A program made the translations under genes and the position numbers. A stretch of DNA of 64,000 nt. Source: Malurus cyaneus samueli. Lineage: Eukaryota > Chordata > Aves > Passeriformes > Maluridae. Where the stretch lies: positions 20,797,570 to 20,861,569 of the forward strand of contig CM019216.1 of NCBI GenBank assembly GCA_009741485.1, given 5' to 3'. This document shows, piece by piece, positions 10,650-21,330 of the stretch. The stretch's first letter is position 1, and every line of letters starts with the position of its first letter. A model generated the notes under the pieces. The model worked only from the letters and a program-made list of their open reading frames with translations, did no database searches and was not told where the DNA came from.

Positions 10650-10790
10650 ATGATCCCTGCCCTGAAGTGTTTTCTGTCTGATCAAGTCAGACAGACAAAA
10701 TAAGTTTTACAATCTCTATTTTACAAATGGGGAAATAGGATATGGAGACATTAAGGAGACAGCTTTTGCAGGATCCCAGAAAACAAATAT
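10650..10790 (+). mobile_element. Probable ancient L3/CR1-L3 (or MIR-like) LINE tail
   Basis: The stretch reads 'gatccctgccctgaagtgtt', then 'agtcagacagacaaaataag', 'attttacaaatggggaaat' and 'ggagacattaaggagac'. This matches in order the consensus remembered for old amniote L3-type tails (a 'ccctgcccyaaagagctt' block, an 'agacagacaaa' block, 'attttacagatggggaaact', and 'gaggttaagtgacttg'). It is heavily diverged, and a RepeatMasker search would settle it. Confidence 0.5.
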
Positions 10791-11544
10791 CATAAAGAAA
10801 TTGCTAATTCTGACCACTTATGGAAATAGTTATTAGACAGATAAAAGAGGTAGATATAAAATTGTCCATTTCTTCATCTCACGCTCCTTATTATAGAAGG
10901 ATCTGCATTTTACTGTCTTTGTGGTTTTCAGTTCTTCAACCTGGGAAGACGATGTTTAGATCTATTTTTCAGATTATGGTTTCTGGCACAGAATGGAAAA
11001 ACTTCATTCTAAAAACAGATTTGAGCAGACAAATGTCTCTGTAAGCTCTTGAATTCAATATTCTGATGTTATTGGGATTTGTATGAGCCCTGTTCAATTT
11101 TGGCCTTTCTCTAGAGATGCCTGAAGTCCCTTAAATATGTTGGTACAACATTCCCTAGGGTCTGATGCCACCAAGCGATTAGAAATCCTAATTATATCAA
11201 ACCCAGTGCCTTCCAAGTGTGTTCCAGTGCCTGGCTTACCTGAAAGGCTCCTTTAAGGCAATTAATCTTTTTTTTTTAATTTTTTCCTCTTGAAAGATGA
11301 AGTGGAATTTTCACCTTATCAGCAGTTTAGTATATAATCACTTAGGATACAGATACAAGTGTCTCACTCCAAAAATAGGTTTCACTGTCTATTCATAACA
11401 AAACTTTCACAAACCCCCCCAGAGGCATCTGTTGGTGGCAAGAGCCCAGATCCCACCTAATCTCAGGTTTTCAACTGAAGTGCCCAGTTTAGGGTTCACT
11501 CATTTAAAAACAAAAAAAAAAATTAATGTCCCAGAAGTTAACCA
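10791..11544. other. Unique non-coding stretch
   Basis: No gene or repeat was recognised apart from short T-runs (11270-11277) and A-runs (11508-11522). Confidence 0.5.
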
Positions 11545-11832
11545 TCCATCCTTGATAGGACCAGGGAGAATGACTTGGAGACAAAGGAGTGTAGATCTAG
11601 GTTAGATATTAGGAAAAAATTATTGGCAGGGAGGGTGATGGGGCTCTGGCACAGGTTGCCCAGGGAATCTTTGGCTGCCCCATCCTTGGAAGTGTCCAGG
11701 GCCAGTGTGAACAGAGCTTGGGGCAACCTGGGATAGTGGAAGGTGTCCCTGTTCATGGCAGGGGATGAAAATATCCCCTGGATGATCTTTAAGGTACCTC
11801 CCAACCCAACCATTTCATGATTCTGTGATTCC
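11545..11832 (+). mobile_element. CR1 LINE 3' fragment
   Basis: A nearly 290-bp sense CR1 3' UTR. It contains 'ggttagatattaggaaaaaa', 'ctctggcacaggttgcccag', 'gctgccccatccttggaagt', 'aacctgggatagtggaaggt', 'gatgatctttaaggtacctc' and the octamer-type end 'tttcatgattctgtgattcc'. It is one of the better-preserved copies in the window. Confidence 0.95.
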
Positions 11833-13449
11833 TGAACACGCTCCCTTGGAGTCAGCAATGAAAAGAAGATCTGAAATCCAAACCTTCTGAAGGTGCTGGT
11901 GTCTCACCAGAGAAAGAAAGGGAATTTTGCTGGCTACAATCCTAAATCAGGCAATTCAGAGTTTTCATGTTCCAGGTAATTCAGTTTTACAAGTCAGTGC
12001 CAATCTCATGTTCTACTTCCTTTATTTCCTGCCTCTGTCTAAATACTCCCCTTGCACGGTGTCTCCTGATCCCACTTCTTGCCCCAGGAATCACATCTAG
12101 GAGCCAAACCTTAGAAAACTATGCCTAACAAAAAGAAAATAACTTTTCCCAAAATGCCAAACCCCCATCATAACCTTCATTTTTGCCAGAGGGGCTAAGG
12201 GCAGATCTTCCATTTTAGTGGAGTCAGTCACTTACTCAGTTATAGATTCAGACCTGACACAAAACCCTTTGGTCAGATGCTTAAGGACAGTGAGGATATA
12301 TTTGAGACAAAGACACAAAAACGTAGGTCAGAGGATGTCTGGCACTAAGTGAGTTGGCCTGTGTCAGAAATTAATCACCAGAGAAGGGACTAAACCCCAG
12401 ATCCTGGGCTTTTTGATGCCCTTACCCCCAAACCCTCTTTAATTTCAGCATTCATACTTCTGTGAAGTCTTCTTATTGAGTCATCCTGGAATTTCTAGAC
12501 AATTTAAATGATGTGTTCCAAGAAAAAATAATCTAAGAAGGCACTGGCAATTCTGGGAACCAATGTCAGTTAACTTTTTTACAGTTAACTCCCAAAAACA
12601 TTCTTCCTGCTTAGCTCACTTTCTGTAGGTCTCTGTGATACTCTGTGCAGCCTCACTAACAAAAGAAGACAAAGCACTGAAATAATCACTTTGATGCTTT
12701 AAAAATACTGAGATATATATGTATCTATCTGTCAAACCAGCTCCAATCCTCCAAAAAACCACTAAAGCTCCTCTCCAGCCTTCTGGCTTTTGTCTCCACT
12801 GAGTGAGAGGAGGTAGTCGGCCGGCACGAATCAAATATTCACGACTGCAAAATTGTCTCCCATCTGTTGTAAAACCAGTGCAAGCATGAACAACTGAGAG
12901 GTGAAACAATTTTTCAACCTCCTCAGCAATCTCATAAATTATCTGCAGCTAAACAACCTAGAAAGCCGAGCAGAGTCTCCCAGCCTTAGGTAACAATTAC
13001 ACTATGTGAACTTTAAGAAACCTCATGCTAGCACTCAAAATTAGGAGCTTAATACACAAATGAATTGTGAAGGCTTGGTGACAGCAGTGTTTAGAAAATG
13101 CTTTTTGCAACCCACCCAGGTGTTGTTCCAAATTGTTGCTGAATGGGGAAGAGTCAGGGATGGTTTCACTGGAGAAGAGGAAGCTCAGACTGGTTTTGCC
13201 TCTCTCTGAAATACTGAATGGCCTTGGTTTGCCTGCCCATGAAAGACCAAGGAATGGTGATGCCTCCTGCTGGACATCCAAAGCTGCATTTCAACACCAG
13301 CGCAGCTTTTTCACTTCTGAGGTTTTCCCAAAGTCAGAACGAGATTTTGGTTCTCAGTGACAGAGTCTCTGACATAATGTTTTTAAAAGCTGTTTCTCCC
13401 CCAGTTCAAAATGCATCAATATTTCATCAGGCCAAGACAAATGCCTCAC
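11833..13449. other. Unique non-coding stretch
   Basis: No gene was recognised. A small TA/GATA-like patch (agatatatatgtatctatct) sits near 12711-12730. The adjacent 12740-12990 is less AT-rich, contains 'agtcggccggcacga' and may be a conserved element, judged by eye only. Confidence 0.5.
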
Positions 13450-13491
13450 CCATGTTGTTTAAGTCTATATCCATGTTGTTTAACTCTATTT
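13450..13491 (+). repeat. 21-bp tandem duplication
   Basis: Two adjacent copies share the core 'ccatgttgtttaaNtctat' (13450-13470 and 13471-13491) and match at 19 of 21 positions. This is a simple local duplication. Confidence 0.88.
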
Positions 13492-13974
13492 CCTAATCAT
13501 CTGCTTTACCGCATCCTTCTAAATAAATGTTCTTTCTTCCGATGGCCCCCAGACATGATAAATAGGTATTTTATACATCTATCCACTCAATACGGCCATT
13601 CATCAGTATTTTGCACTTATGAACCTTCCATCAACATTTTTGCCCAGCTCAGAGTCAGGAATTCCCAATTAGATGGGAAGGGGGAGCTCACAAGCAGGAG
13701 ATGATGATTTCCCAATAATCCCACATCTCCATTGCGCAACAGGGCTGGGCTGAGCACCCCAGGACCCAATGAGGCTTTCAGGGGTCGTTGTTTGATCAGA
13801 ACATGGGATCTGACAGTCTTTGTGCCCCCATGAGCCCAGGAATGCTTGGGATCAGCTGCCAGGGATGCAGACAAATCCTACCTGAGCTCCAGGTTGGCCT
13901 CCACCAGTGAAGTTCACAGGGGCAGCTGTTTTAGTTCACAGTTCCCAAAGACACCGGAGAAAGACAACCATGAG
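13492..13974. other. Unique non-coding stretch
   Basis: No gene or known repeat was recognised. It is moderately G+C-rich between about 13630 and 13940. Confidence 0.5.
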
Positions 13975-14100
13975 CGTCCCCATTTTACAGAGATGAAAAA
14001 TACACCACAGAGAAGCTGAGGAAGTCATCAGTAAGATGTAGGAATAGAATCTCAACCCCTTTGCACAGACACGATGCCATGCTGCTATTTCTTCTGCTTT
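13975..14100 (+). mobile_element. Probable ancient L3/MIR-type LINE or SINE tail
   Basis: The order 'gtccccattttacagagatg', 'ccacagagaagctgaggaag', 'atgtaggaatagaatctcaa' and 'acgatgccatgctgctattt' follows the well-known ancient amniote repeat end. That consensus has 'cccattttacagatggggaa', 'cacagagaggttaagtgact', 'gggaatagaaccc' and a 'ccatgctgc' end. The similarity is good for so old a family. L3/CR1-L3 and MIR share much of this sequence, so the subfamily is left open. Confidence 0.6.
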
Positions 14101-17056
14101 CCCCTAAGGGCTCATCTTCCCGTGGAAGCATCTGAGGCAATGTGCAGCCCACGTGCACACCAAAGCAGACAGTCCTGATACACCCAGGCATCTCTGACTC
14201 TCCAAAACCATAAGCACATCCACCCAGAAATAATTTTATTCAAGAAAATGGCATGTTTCTCTTCAAATATGTCCCCATCCTCTGAATTATTTCATAATTA
14301 CATGATCTCCAAGTAACTGCTTTTCCTCCGGTGCCTCATAATCCCTTCTACTCTCATTTTTCTTGGCATTTCTACTTTCTTTTCCAAGGAGTGCAGGCCT
14401 CAAGCAGGTGTCTCAGGTGTGTTTTAATGAGTACTTAATAGCACACACTAATCTCCTCTCGCTCTTTGATTTAATGCCTCCCAAAATAACATTGGTTTAT
14501 GTTATTTATTTTTTTTTCCTGCTCTAGTACTTGGCAGACATGTAACAATTATACTGCTTACTCTCATCCCAAATTTCTTTCAGCATTCATTTTTTCCCAA
14601 GCCTCTGTTTCATCTGCTGGCAAATAGCTCTGTTCCTGATTATTGTACCCAGGTGAAACAAGGAGTAATTTTGCCCTTGTTTCTTAAAAATGCATCTCTT
14701 CTGGTAACCGTAGCAAATTGTTTTGGATTTTTCCTCATTAGTTATTAATGAGATTCAATTTATCATGATTATTAATTCTAACCTCTGCAGTGTATGAATA
14801 AGCAATCTCACTGCTTAATATTTGTGCCTGACCATTCTTCTCTGCAACTAATGACCTGTCACACATATCTGGGTCTAACAGTCACCAGGAAGCTGGAAAG
14901 TACTTAATTACTATTAAGTTAATAAAACAATGATTGAACCAATAGTGAAAAGCTGTCAGTGTTTTTCTCCCAATTAATAGGAAAATCAATTAGCCATACA
15001 TCCAGAGTGACACATCAGCAATCAAAATGATTTTTTATGCAGGGGCAATTTGGAGGCTGCATTTCCTTTTGCCAAGATCTCACACTGACACACGTCACCT
15101 TGGGAAAAGCACAACTCTGCCATCCCCACTTTTGTACATTTTATTGGGAAAATTCTTTCACACATTTTTTATTATATAAGGGAAAGGCAGTTTTTCTCAT
15201 TGTCCAAATCTTAGTCTGAAGGACAAGACTATATTGAGAAACATTATTTTGCCCCTTTGGTACTCCAGACTTTTTAGATCCATGTCCAGCAATTAATTCC
15301 TCCACTTTGTCTGCCCTAACCTTTAAATTACTTCGAGTTGAAATCTTAATTTTATCAGATGGATATTGGCAAGTTCTCGGAGCAGTCTCACAAGCATCTG
15401 GGTAAGGACAATGAGTGAGTGATTAGTGTGGGATGCAGATGTGCAGTGGGAGAACAGGAGATCCACCATCTGGCTTGGCTGCTGAAGATTATCCAGCTAC
15501 TGCCTTTGGGGTCACTGCAACCTGCAAATCCTTCCCAGCTCAGTACCCAGCAACAAACTGTTGCCAGGAAACATTTGGGATAAGACAATACTGATAATCA
15601 GGGAACACTTTTAATGACAGGAACTTAAAATATGTTGCTTTTCACATTTCGGATTTGTTTATATTTATTTATTTATATCACAAATGTTCACAATAACTAA
15701 AAAATCCCAAATCATTAATTACCCAAAGCAGATCTTTGAATATCAGTAATATCAGGATTGGATGGAATCATCACCTTTATGGTCAGGCTTTATGGTTTCA
15801 GATAAACAAATACGACATTCTTATCCAAGAAAATGGTAAATTGAGAAAGTTTATCTCCTCAGTTGCAAAGAAAGGAAAACTGCCAACCAGCTGCTAAAGT
15901 CCTAAAACTCCTGATTTCCCAGTCCAGCATCAATCACAAAAATTGATGTTTGAGTGAAAGTCAGACTGGACTTCCAGGGCAGATTAAAACACTAAGAAAT
16001 GATTCATCACTATAAGAAAATGCAGGAGAATAAGGGGAGTGATAAGCAAAGAAGATGAATTTTCAAAACCACATGATATTAAAGATCTAGATCTATAATT
16101 GCACACGAAGAACTACACTACTAAGTTTTTAATGTTATAGCCTACAAGTCTAAAGCATGATATAATTTCTGTATAATACACACAGATATATACACACAGA
16201 TATCTTCCTGAGATACACCAAAGTAGATGATGTTTACATCCTGATGGTTTTTTTTTCTCTAAACCACATAACCATAAATTATACACGTTCTGTATAATAT
16301 AAATATATGTGTATATAAAATAAATTGCATAAATACAGATGAACTGCCGCAGTTGTCACATCATCGTTAGACAGTTTAGGCTTTGAAGTCATTCTTTATT
16401 ACTCGGTTACTGTGATTTTGTGACTTTGATTGCTATAATAACATCAAAACACAGTGCAGCTTTTAAATATATTCGCTTTAGCCTTTGTTCTTAAAAGAGA
16501 CCAGTTATTTATTTCTGTCTTCTGAAGAATCTCATAATCCAAGGAAGAAGTCAAGTGTCAGAATGCTATGAATGACTGAGGATTCATGTCCATGCTGGTT
16601 TCTACATACTAAACTTGTTTGTGATTTTTTTTATATGTATATTTTTATACATGTTTGTGTAAAAATCAAACATTAAAAAAGCATATGATGTTTCTGTATA
16701 TGTATGTAACAAGCACAAACCAAAAGTATGGCTGCTGAGCAACTAATAACTCTGAAAGTCTTGTCAGCATAAAAATGATATACAAATACTAAATATTGTG
16801 AATTTTGGGGGATTTTAAGGTAAATCTAGATGCTGTTATTCATGTAAATATTTTCCCATTTAGTCATGAAAGTCCTACTAACATGGGAATTTAAGGGGAT
16901 TGGATCTAAATGTGCTGTATAGGATTGAAAACTAATTTTTGTATTATCAGAAAACAACTTTGTTAAGGCTTTCACAACTTCCCATATTGAAATTGTTTGC
17001 TTGGTTTTGGTTTTTGTTCAGTTGGATGGTTGGGGTTTTTTTTTGTTTGGTTTGGG
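14101..17056. other. Unique AT-rich stretch
   Basis: No gene was recognised. The 14430-15010 part is rich in TAATTA/TTAAT-type words and even in texture, suggestive of conserved non-coding DNA but unproved. Around 16160-16330 there are irregular TA/CA alternations, including two close copies of 'acacacagatat'. G-T-rich sequence at 16990-17056 leads into a T-run. Confidence 0.5.
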
Positions 17057-17074
17057 TTTTTTTTTTTTTTTTTT
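17057..17074 (+). repeat. T18 homopolymer
   Basis: Eighteen consecutive T follow a T/G-rich run with several 'tttggtttgg'-like words. It lies about 45 bp upstream of a CR1 fragment and is not the CR1 tail, since CR1 has no poly(A). Confidence 0.95.
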
Positions 17075-17116
17075 GTTAAGTGATCTTGAGATCTCTTGGA
17101 TTTTATGTGTTTCATA

Positions 17117-17450
17117 GATATGAAGGCTGGAGCCCCTCGGCTCTGGAGACAGATTGAGAGAATTGGGGGTGCCCAGCCTGGAGAGGAGAAGGCTCCAGGG
17201 AGATCTTAGAGCCCCTTCCAGTGCCTAAAGGGACTCCAGGAGGTCTGGAGAGGGGTTTTTTACATGGGCCTAGAATGGTAGAATAAGGGGGAATCACTTC
17301 AAGCTGACAGAGAGCATGGTTAGATAGGATAGGAATGAAATTCTTCCCTTTGAGGGTGCAGAACAGGAGCAGATCTTAAGTATTGATGGGTAGAAGTTGA
17401 AAGGTAATGGGAATTTTTAAAGTGTGTGGATATTTATAGTTTATGGTGGG
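17117..17450 (+). mobile_element. CR1 LINE 3' fragment (internal part, tail lost)
   Basis: Sense CR1 with 'gcccagcctggagaggagaa', 'ggctccagggagatcttaga', 'cttccagtgcctaaagggac', 'ggtctggagaggggtttttt', then 'gctgacagagagcatggtta' and 'gataggaatgaaattcttcc'. Similarity weakens after about 17395; 'aaagtgtgtggatatttata' may be the remains of the 'cgtgtggatgtggcac' block. No octamer end was found, so the right boundary is soft. Confidence 0.88.
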
Positions 17451-17867
17451 CTGGGATATACATTAAAAACATTTATAAATACAATTTTTCTCACTGCTGT
17501 GTTAATTGAGGAATTTGCTAGAGCTGACTGCTGGAAGTAAGATATTTTCCTAACGTCTTTTTTATTGGAAAAACTTTTTCCTTACGTTGATATGAATATA
17601 GCCTGATAAGATAGCAAGGTTCCAAACTTCTTCCCTCTAAATATAGAGCACCCAAGATATATATATATGAGTTGAAGAGATATTAGAAATGTTTCTCTAG
17701 TGGTTCTGGTCTGCAATTCTGCACATCTTTTGGAGACTACGTAAAATCAGTGTTTCTTCGGTTTCACTGATCAAAGCCCTCTCCTTTTCTGAATGATTTC
17801 TCCTCTCCTCATTATGAGGTCACAAAACCACAATAAATTCATTTCAACAGCTCTATATTGCAAACAG
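17451..17867. other. Unique non-coding stretch
   Basis: No feature apart from a short (TA) run near 17657-17669. Confidence 0.5.
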
Positions 17868-18047
17868 CAGAATTATTAAGGTTAGAAAATGCCTGTAAAA
17901 TCATCAAGTCCTGGTATTAACCCAGCACCAGCAGGTTCATCACTGAACCATGTCCCCAAGTGCCACATCCACACACCTTTTGAACACTTGGAGGGATGGC
18001 AGCTCCATCACTGCCCTGGTCAGCCCGTTCCAGTGCTTGACTACCAA
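17868..18047 (-). mobile_element. CR1 LINE 3' fragment (antisense)
   Basis: Reverse-complement CR1 3' end of the subtype with 'aaatcatcaagtcctggta', 'taacccagcaccagcaggtt', 'aaccatgtccccaagtgcca', 'catccacacaccttttgaac', 'agggatggcagctccatcac' and 'cccgttccagtgcttgacta'. It is old but unambiguous. Confidence 0.92.
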
Positions 18048-21000
18048 ATGATGTAACTATGATTAAAATCCACATGAACAAGATGCCACAAGGAACGGAA
18101 AGAACCTCCAGGAGAAAGCATTTAAACCAATATTTTTGAACTAGTGAAATATCTCTTGTTTTCAATGTTATATGCAAAAGAACTCAAGGAAAATGATGGC
18201 AGGTACAAAATAAATCATGACGTCTTCCATCATTTAATTTGCTGTTAAAAATGAGTTAAACTGTCCTGTTTAACACCACCATAATTTCACATTATCAGTG
18301 CCCCAGGGTGTAGATTTGTACACACCCTGACAGAAGGCATAGTTTTATCTGAAATGTTATTGGCAATTAACTATTTATTCTTTTCAGTTGGCATAGCACT
18401 GCTGGAATACAGGTTAACCATATCTCATGGCATGGAGAGAAAAATGTGTGTCAAAATGCTAATATAGCTTTAGATTTTTATGATTTATTAAAAATAAAAA
18501 AGGATGAAGTGTTGATTCTCTTGAAATAAAGAACAACACTTAGGTTATAGAATGCTAGCTTCTGGTTCACCCCTGTTTCAAAAAGAAGACAATACTCCTT
18601 GTCTAAGAGAATTTTCCAAGAGAGAGAACAAAATGTGTGCAGGTGTTCATTTGACATAGGGATTGGGAGACAGAAAATTTAATAATAAATATTATATGCC
18701 TAAGCAAGCCCTTTTTCTTGTTCTAGAATCTTCAATGATTGTGTTAAATAATTGTGTAACCTCAGGGTCCCAGGTTTGTGAGAGGCAGATTTAAAATATG
18801 AAACCAATTCAAGGAATGTCACAATAGCATGTCTTGAATGCATCTAATTTAAAATCATTTTAAAGGACTGAATTTTGACATTTCAGTTATGGTGGGTTTC
18901 TTTTTCTTTTTCCATGGAGTATGGATATTTTTTCATTATTATGCAAACATTAGAATTAGTTTGACTAATTATTTGACTAAGCATCCCAAGAAAGTGTAAG
19001 GATGGAATTCTTATTCCCAGAGATGATAATTGTGCTCATTTTGGGATCCAGGATGAATACTAATTTGACAACTTTCTCTAAATTCCATCCTTGTCTATAA
19101 TAACCACCTTAGCTTAGGTCAGTGGTCTTGAAGCAATATGCAGAAGTCCTAACTGATTTCAACATTTTTATCTTTCTCAGAATTATGCATAAAATCTCTA
19201 TCTCTCCTGTGAGACCATCTCGAATAAATTGCATTAATTCTTGTATTTGCTGAAACTGTCTTTCTCTTGCTAAGCCACGTGCATCCAATTATGTGAAATG
19301 GGAAAAGCTTTAAAATATCACATTCTGGCATGAAGTGTTTGAAAATCTTTGGGGGATGTTAGTTTGTCTTTAATAACAAGTCCCAAATTGTGCCTAGTGG
19401 GCCTCTTCTCTGAAAACAAAGATTCCAAACTGCTATTAAAAGAACCCCCAAAACAAAACCCCAAATTATCTCATGGCTGCTATCTGTCAAATGAAGAATA
19501 ATTCTGTAACAAAGAAGACAGGATGAAAGGTAAAAAAGCAAATTAATTCAAAAGGAGAAGCTATTTTTATTTATTTCAAGAAGTACAACAGGAAAAAGGT
19601 ATTTTATTTTTAGCCCCCCCTTTTCCCTACCTTCATAATTAATAGTTTCTCAGTATTTAGTGGGCTTTTTTTTTACAAAAATTTGATCTATTTTCCAGGG
19701 GAAAAAAAAAAAAAAAAAAAACAAAGGAAGAAAAAAGACTTTAAGAATTTCTTCTGGGCATATAAAATGCCTCTTTGTTCTGCATTGTGCTACATTTTGC
19801 CTCTGTCAGACACACCATGGAGAATGTCAGTCGGCATTGGTGGGTTGTTTGGTGAGTACATTTTATTTTCAAAAATTATTTTCTTCCTACAGAACCAAAC
19901 AGCACTTGAAGCAGCTTGTTTTATTTTGTGTCAGACAGGCATTTGCTTCTGGGTGTATGAAAAGTGCAAATTAGCAACCAAACATCAGAAGAGAGAATGA
20001 GGGAGGTCCCCATTGGGTAGAGATGGGGTTTTTTTTTCCTTCTTTTTTATTTTTTTTTCCCTGGGATCTAAAAATGCAGACATATCCATTGGGGAAACAG
20101 GAGAGGAAAAAAATATTGCAAATAACTCTCCCACAACTGGTCTGATCCTGCTCCTGATGGAAGCTACACTTTCTCCCTTTCTTTCCAAAGACTGAGAGGT
20201 ATGAACCTAAGAATATTGGGCTGGGAGACACATCCTGGATTTCCAGGCTTCTTGGAAAATTATAAGAATGTTACGATCCCCATAATTCATATACCAAGTT
20301 CCATCTGAAACATAAATTCAGAGTTTGGGGGTGTTTTTCTGCTCCCAGTACTTGCACTGAGGGGCTGTTCCAAGACTTTCCTCCTCTGATGTTTTATCAG
20401 CCAATTTCAAATTTCCATCAGAAATCTACTCATGGGCATCTCACACTCAGCTTTTCTTGGGCCAAAACTGCTGTTTGATGTGAGCAGCCTTTCTCTTTCC
20501 CTTGTGTGCACATCCTGCTGTGTTTGCAAAATGAGAAAAGCACAAGGAGCAGCTCAATTGGGGCACAGTGGGACCATAAATGTGTCCTTCCTTTAACTGT
20601 CCCTTCTGACCAATCCAAAAGTCAAATCCATGAGGATTCTTGATTCCAGAGCAATTTCTTGAGCCCAAAAAATGCTGGTGACTCTGGGCTTATACACAGC
20701 ACCTCTGGATCAAAGTGAGAAGACAATAGACCCATCTCAGAAACAATGCAATGGTGTTGCCTGCAATATTCCTCACATTTTGCATATACTCCCAACATTT
20801 CAAAAGCTCAATGTAAGTAAAACTTGTTGATCAATAAACAGTAGTAATAGATCCAGCTTCTAATTTTAGTCATCTGCGATTTGAATGTTCTCCCTCTGGC
20901 CAACTCAAAGCACTTTACAGCTGCTGGGAAAGGACATGATTGCCTGATCTGTATAAGATCCCTAATCTATAATTAAATGAATCATAAATAAGGAGGTTTT

Positions 21001-21210
21001 TGGCCTCTTTTGCTGTAAAAGTGGTCTATATTGGTACCCCAAATGTAGGTGCTTCCATTATCTCTGAGAGTGGAGAGCTGAAGCCATCCACTGTCTCATA
21101 CACATATTTGTAATTCTTTAGCCATTACAAATAGTTTGTTTTGGACTTCCCAGTCTTTTCCTGCTCTTTCAGTTTTCAGATTCTCTACTCATCTTCCTTT
21201 CCATAGGTGC
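18048..21210. other. Unique AT-rich stretch
   Basis: No gene was recognised. A-rich (19699-19720) and T-rich (20030-20058) patches generate lysine/phenylalanine-rich open frames that should be ignored. The words 'aaagcactttacagctgctg' near 20909 weakly recall the upstream part of an L3-type LINE, but too little is present for a call. Confidence 0.5.
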
Positions 21211-21330
21211 TTTTTTCCCCCTTTCTTTTTATTTCTGTCCTTCCTTGTTCCACCCTGTCTTTTCATTTCATTTTTTCCCCCCTTCTTTTTATTTCTGTCC
21301 TTCTTTGTTCCACCCTCCCTTTTCATTTTC
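21211..21330 (+). repeat. 60-bp tandem duplication, pyrimidine-rich
   Basis: Two directly adjacent 60-bp units (21211-21270, 21271-21330) match at 54 of 60 positions. Each begins TTTTTTCCCCC, includes 'ctttttatttctgtcctt' and 'tgttccaccct', and ends near 'cttttcattt'. Because 60 is a multiple of three, all frames stay open across both copies. This produces duplicated peptide-like open frames on both strands (21136-21489 + and 21189-21389 -) that are artefacts of the repeat. Confidence 0.93.

Noticed and set aside
20905..20935. 'aaagcactttacagctgctg' as an L3-type LINE fragment
   Set aside because: A single short block without the following conserved blocks.
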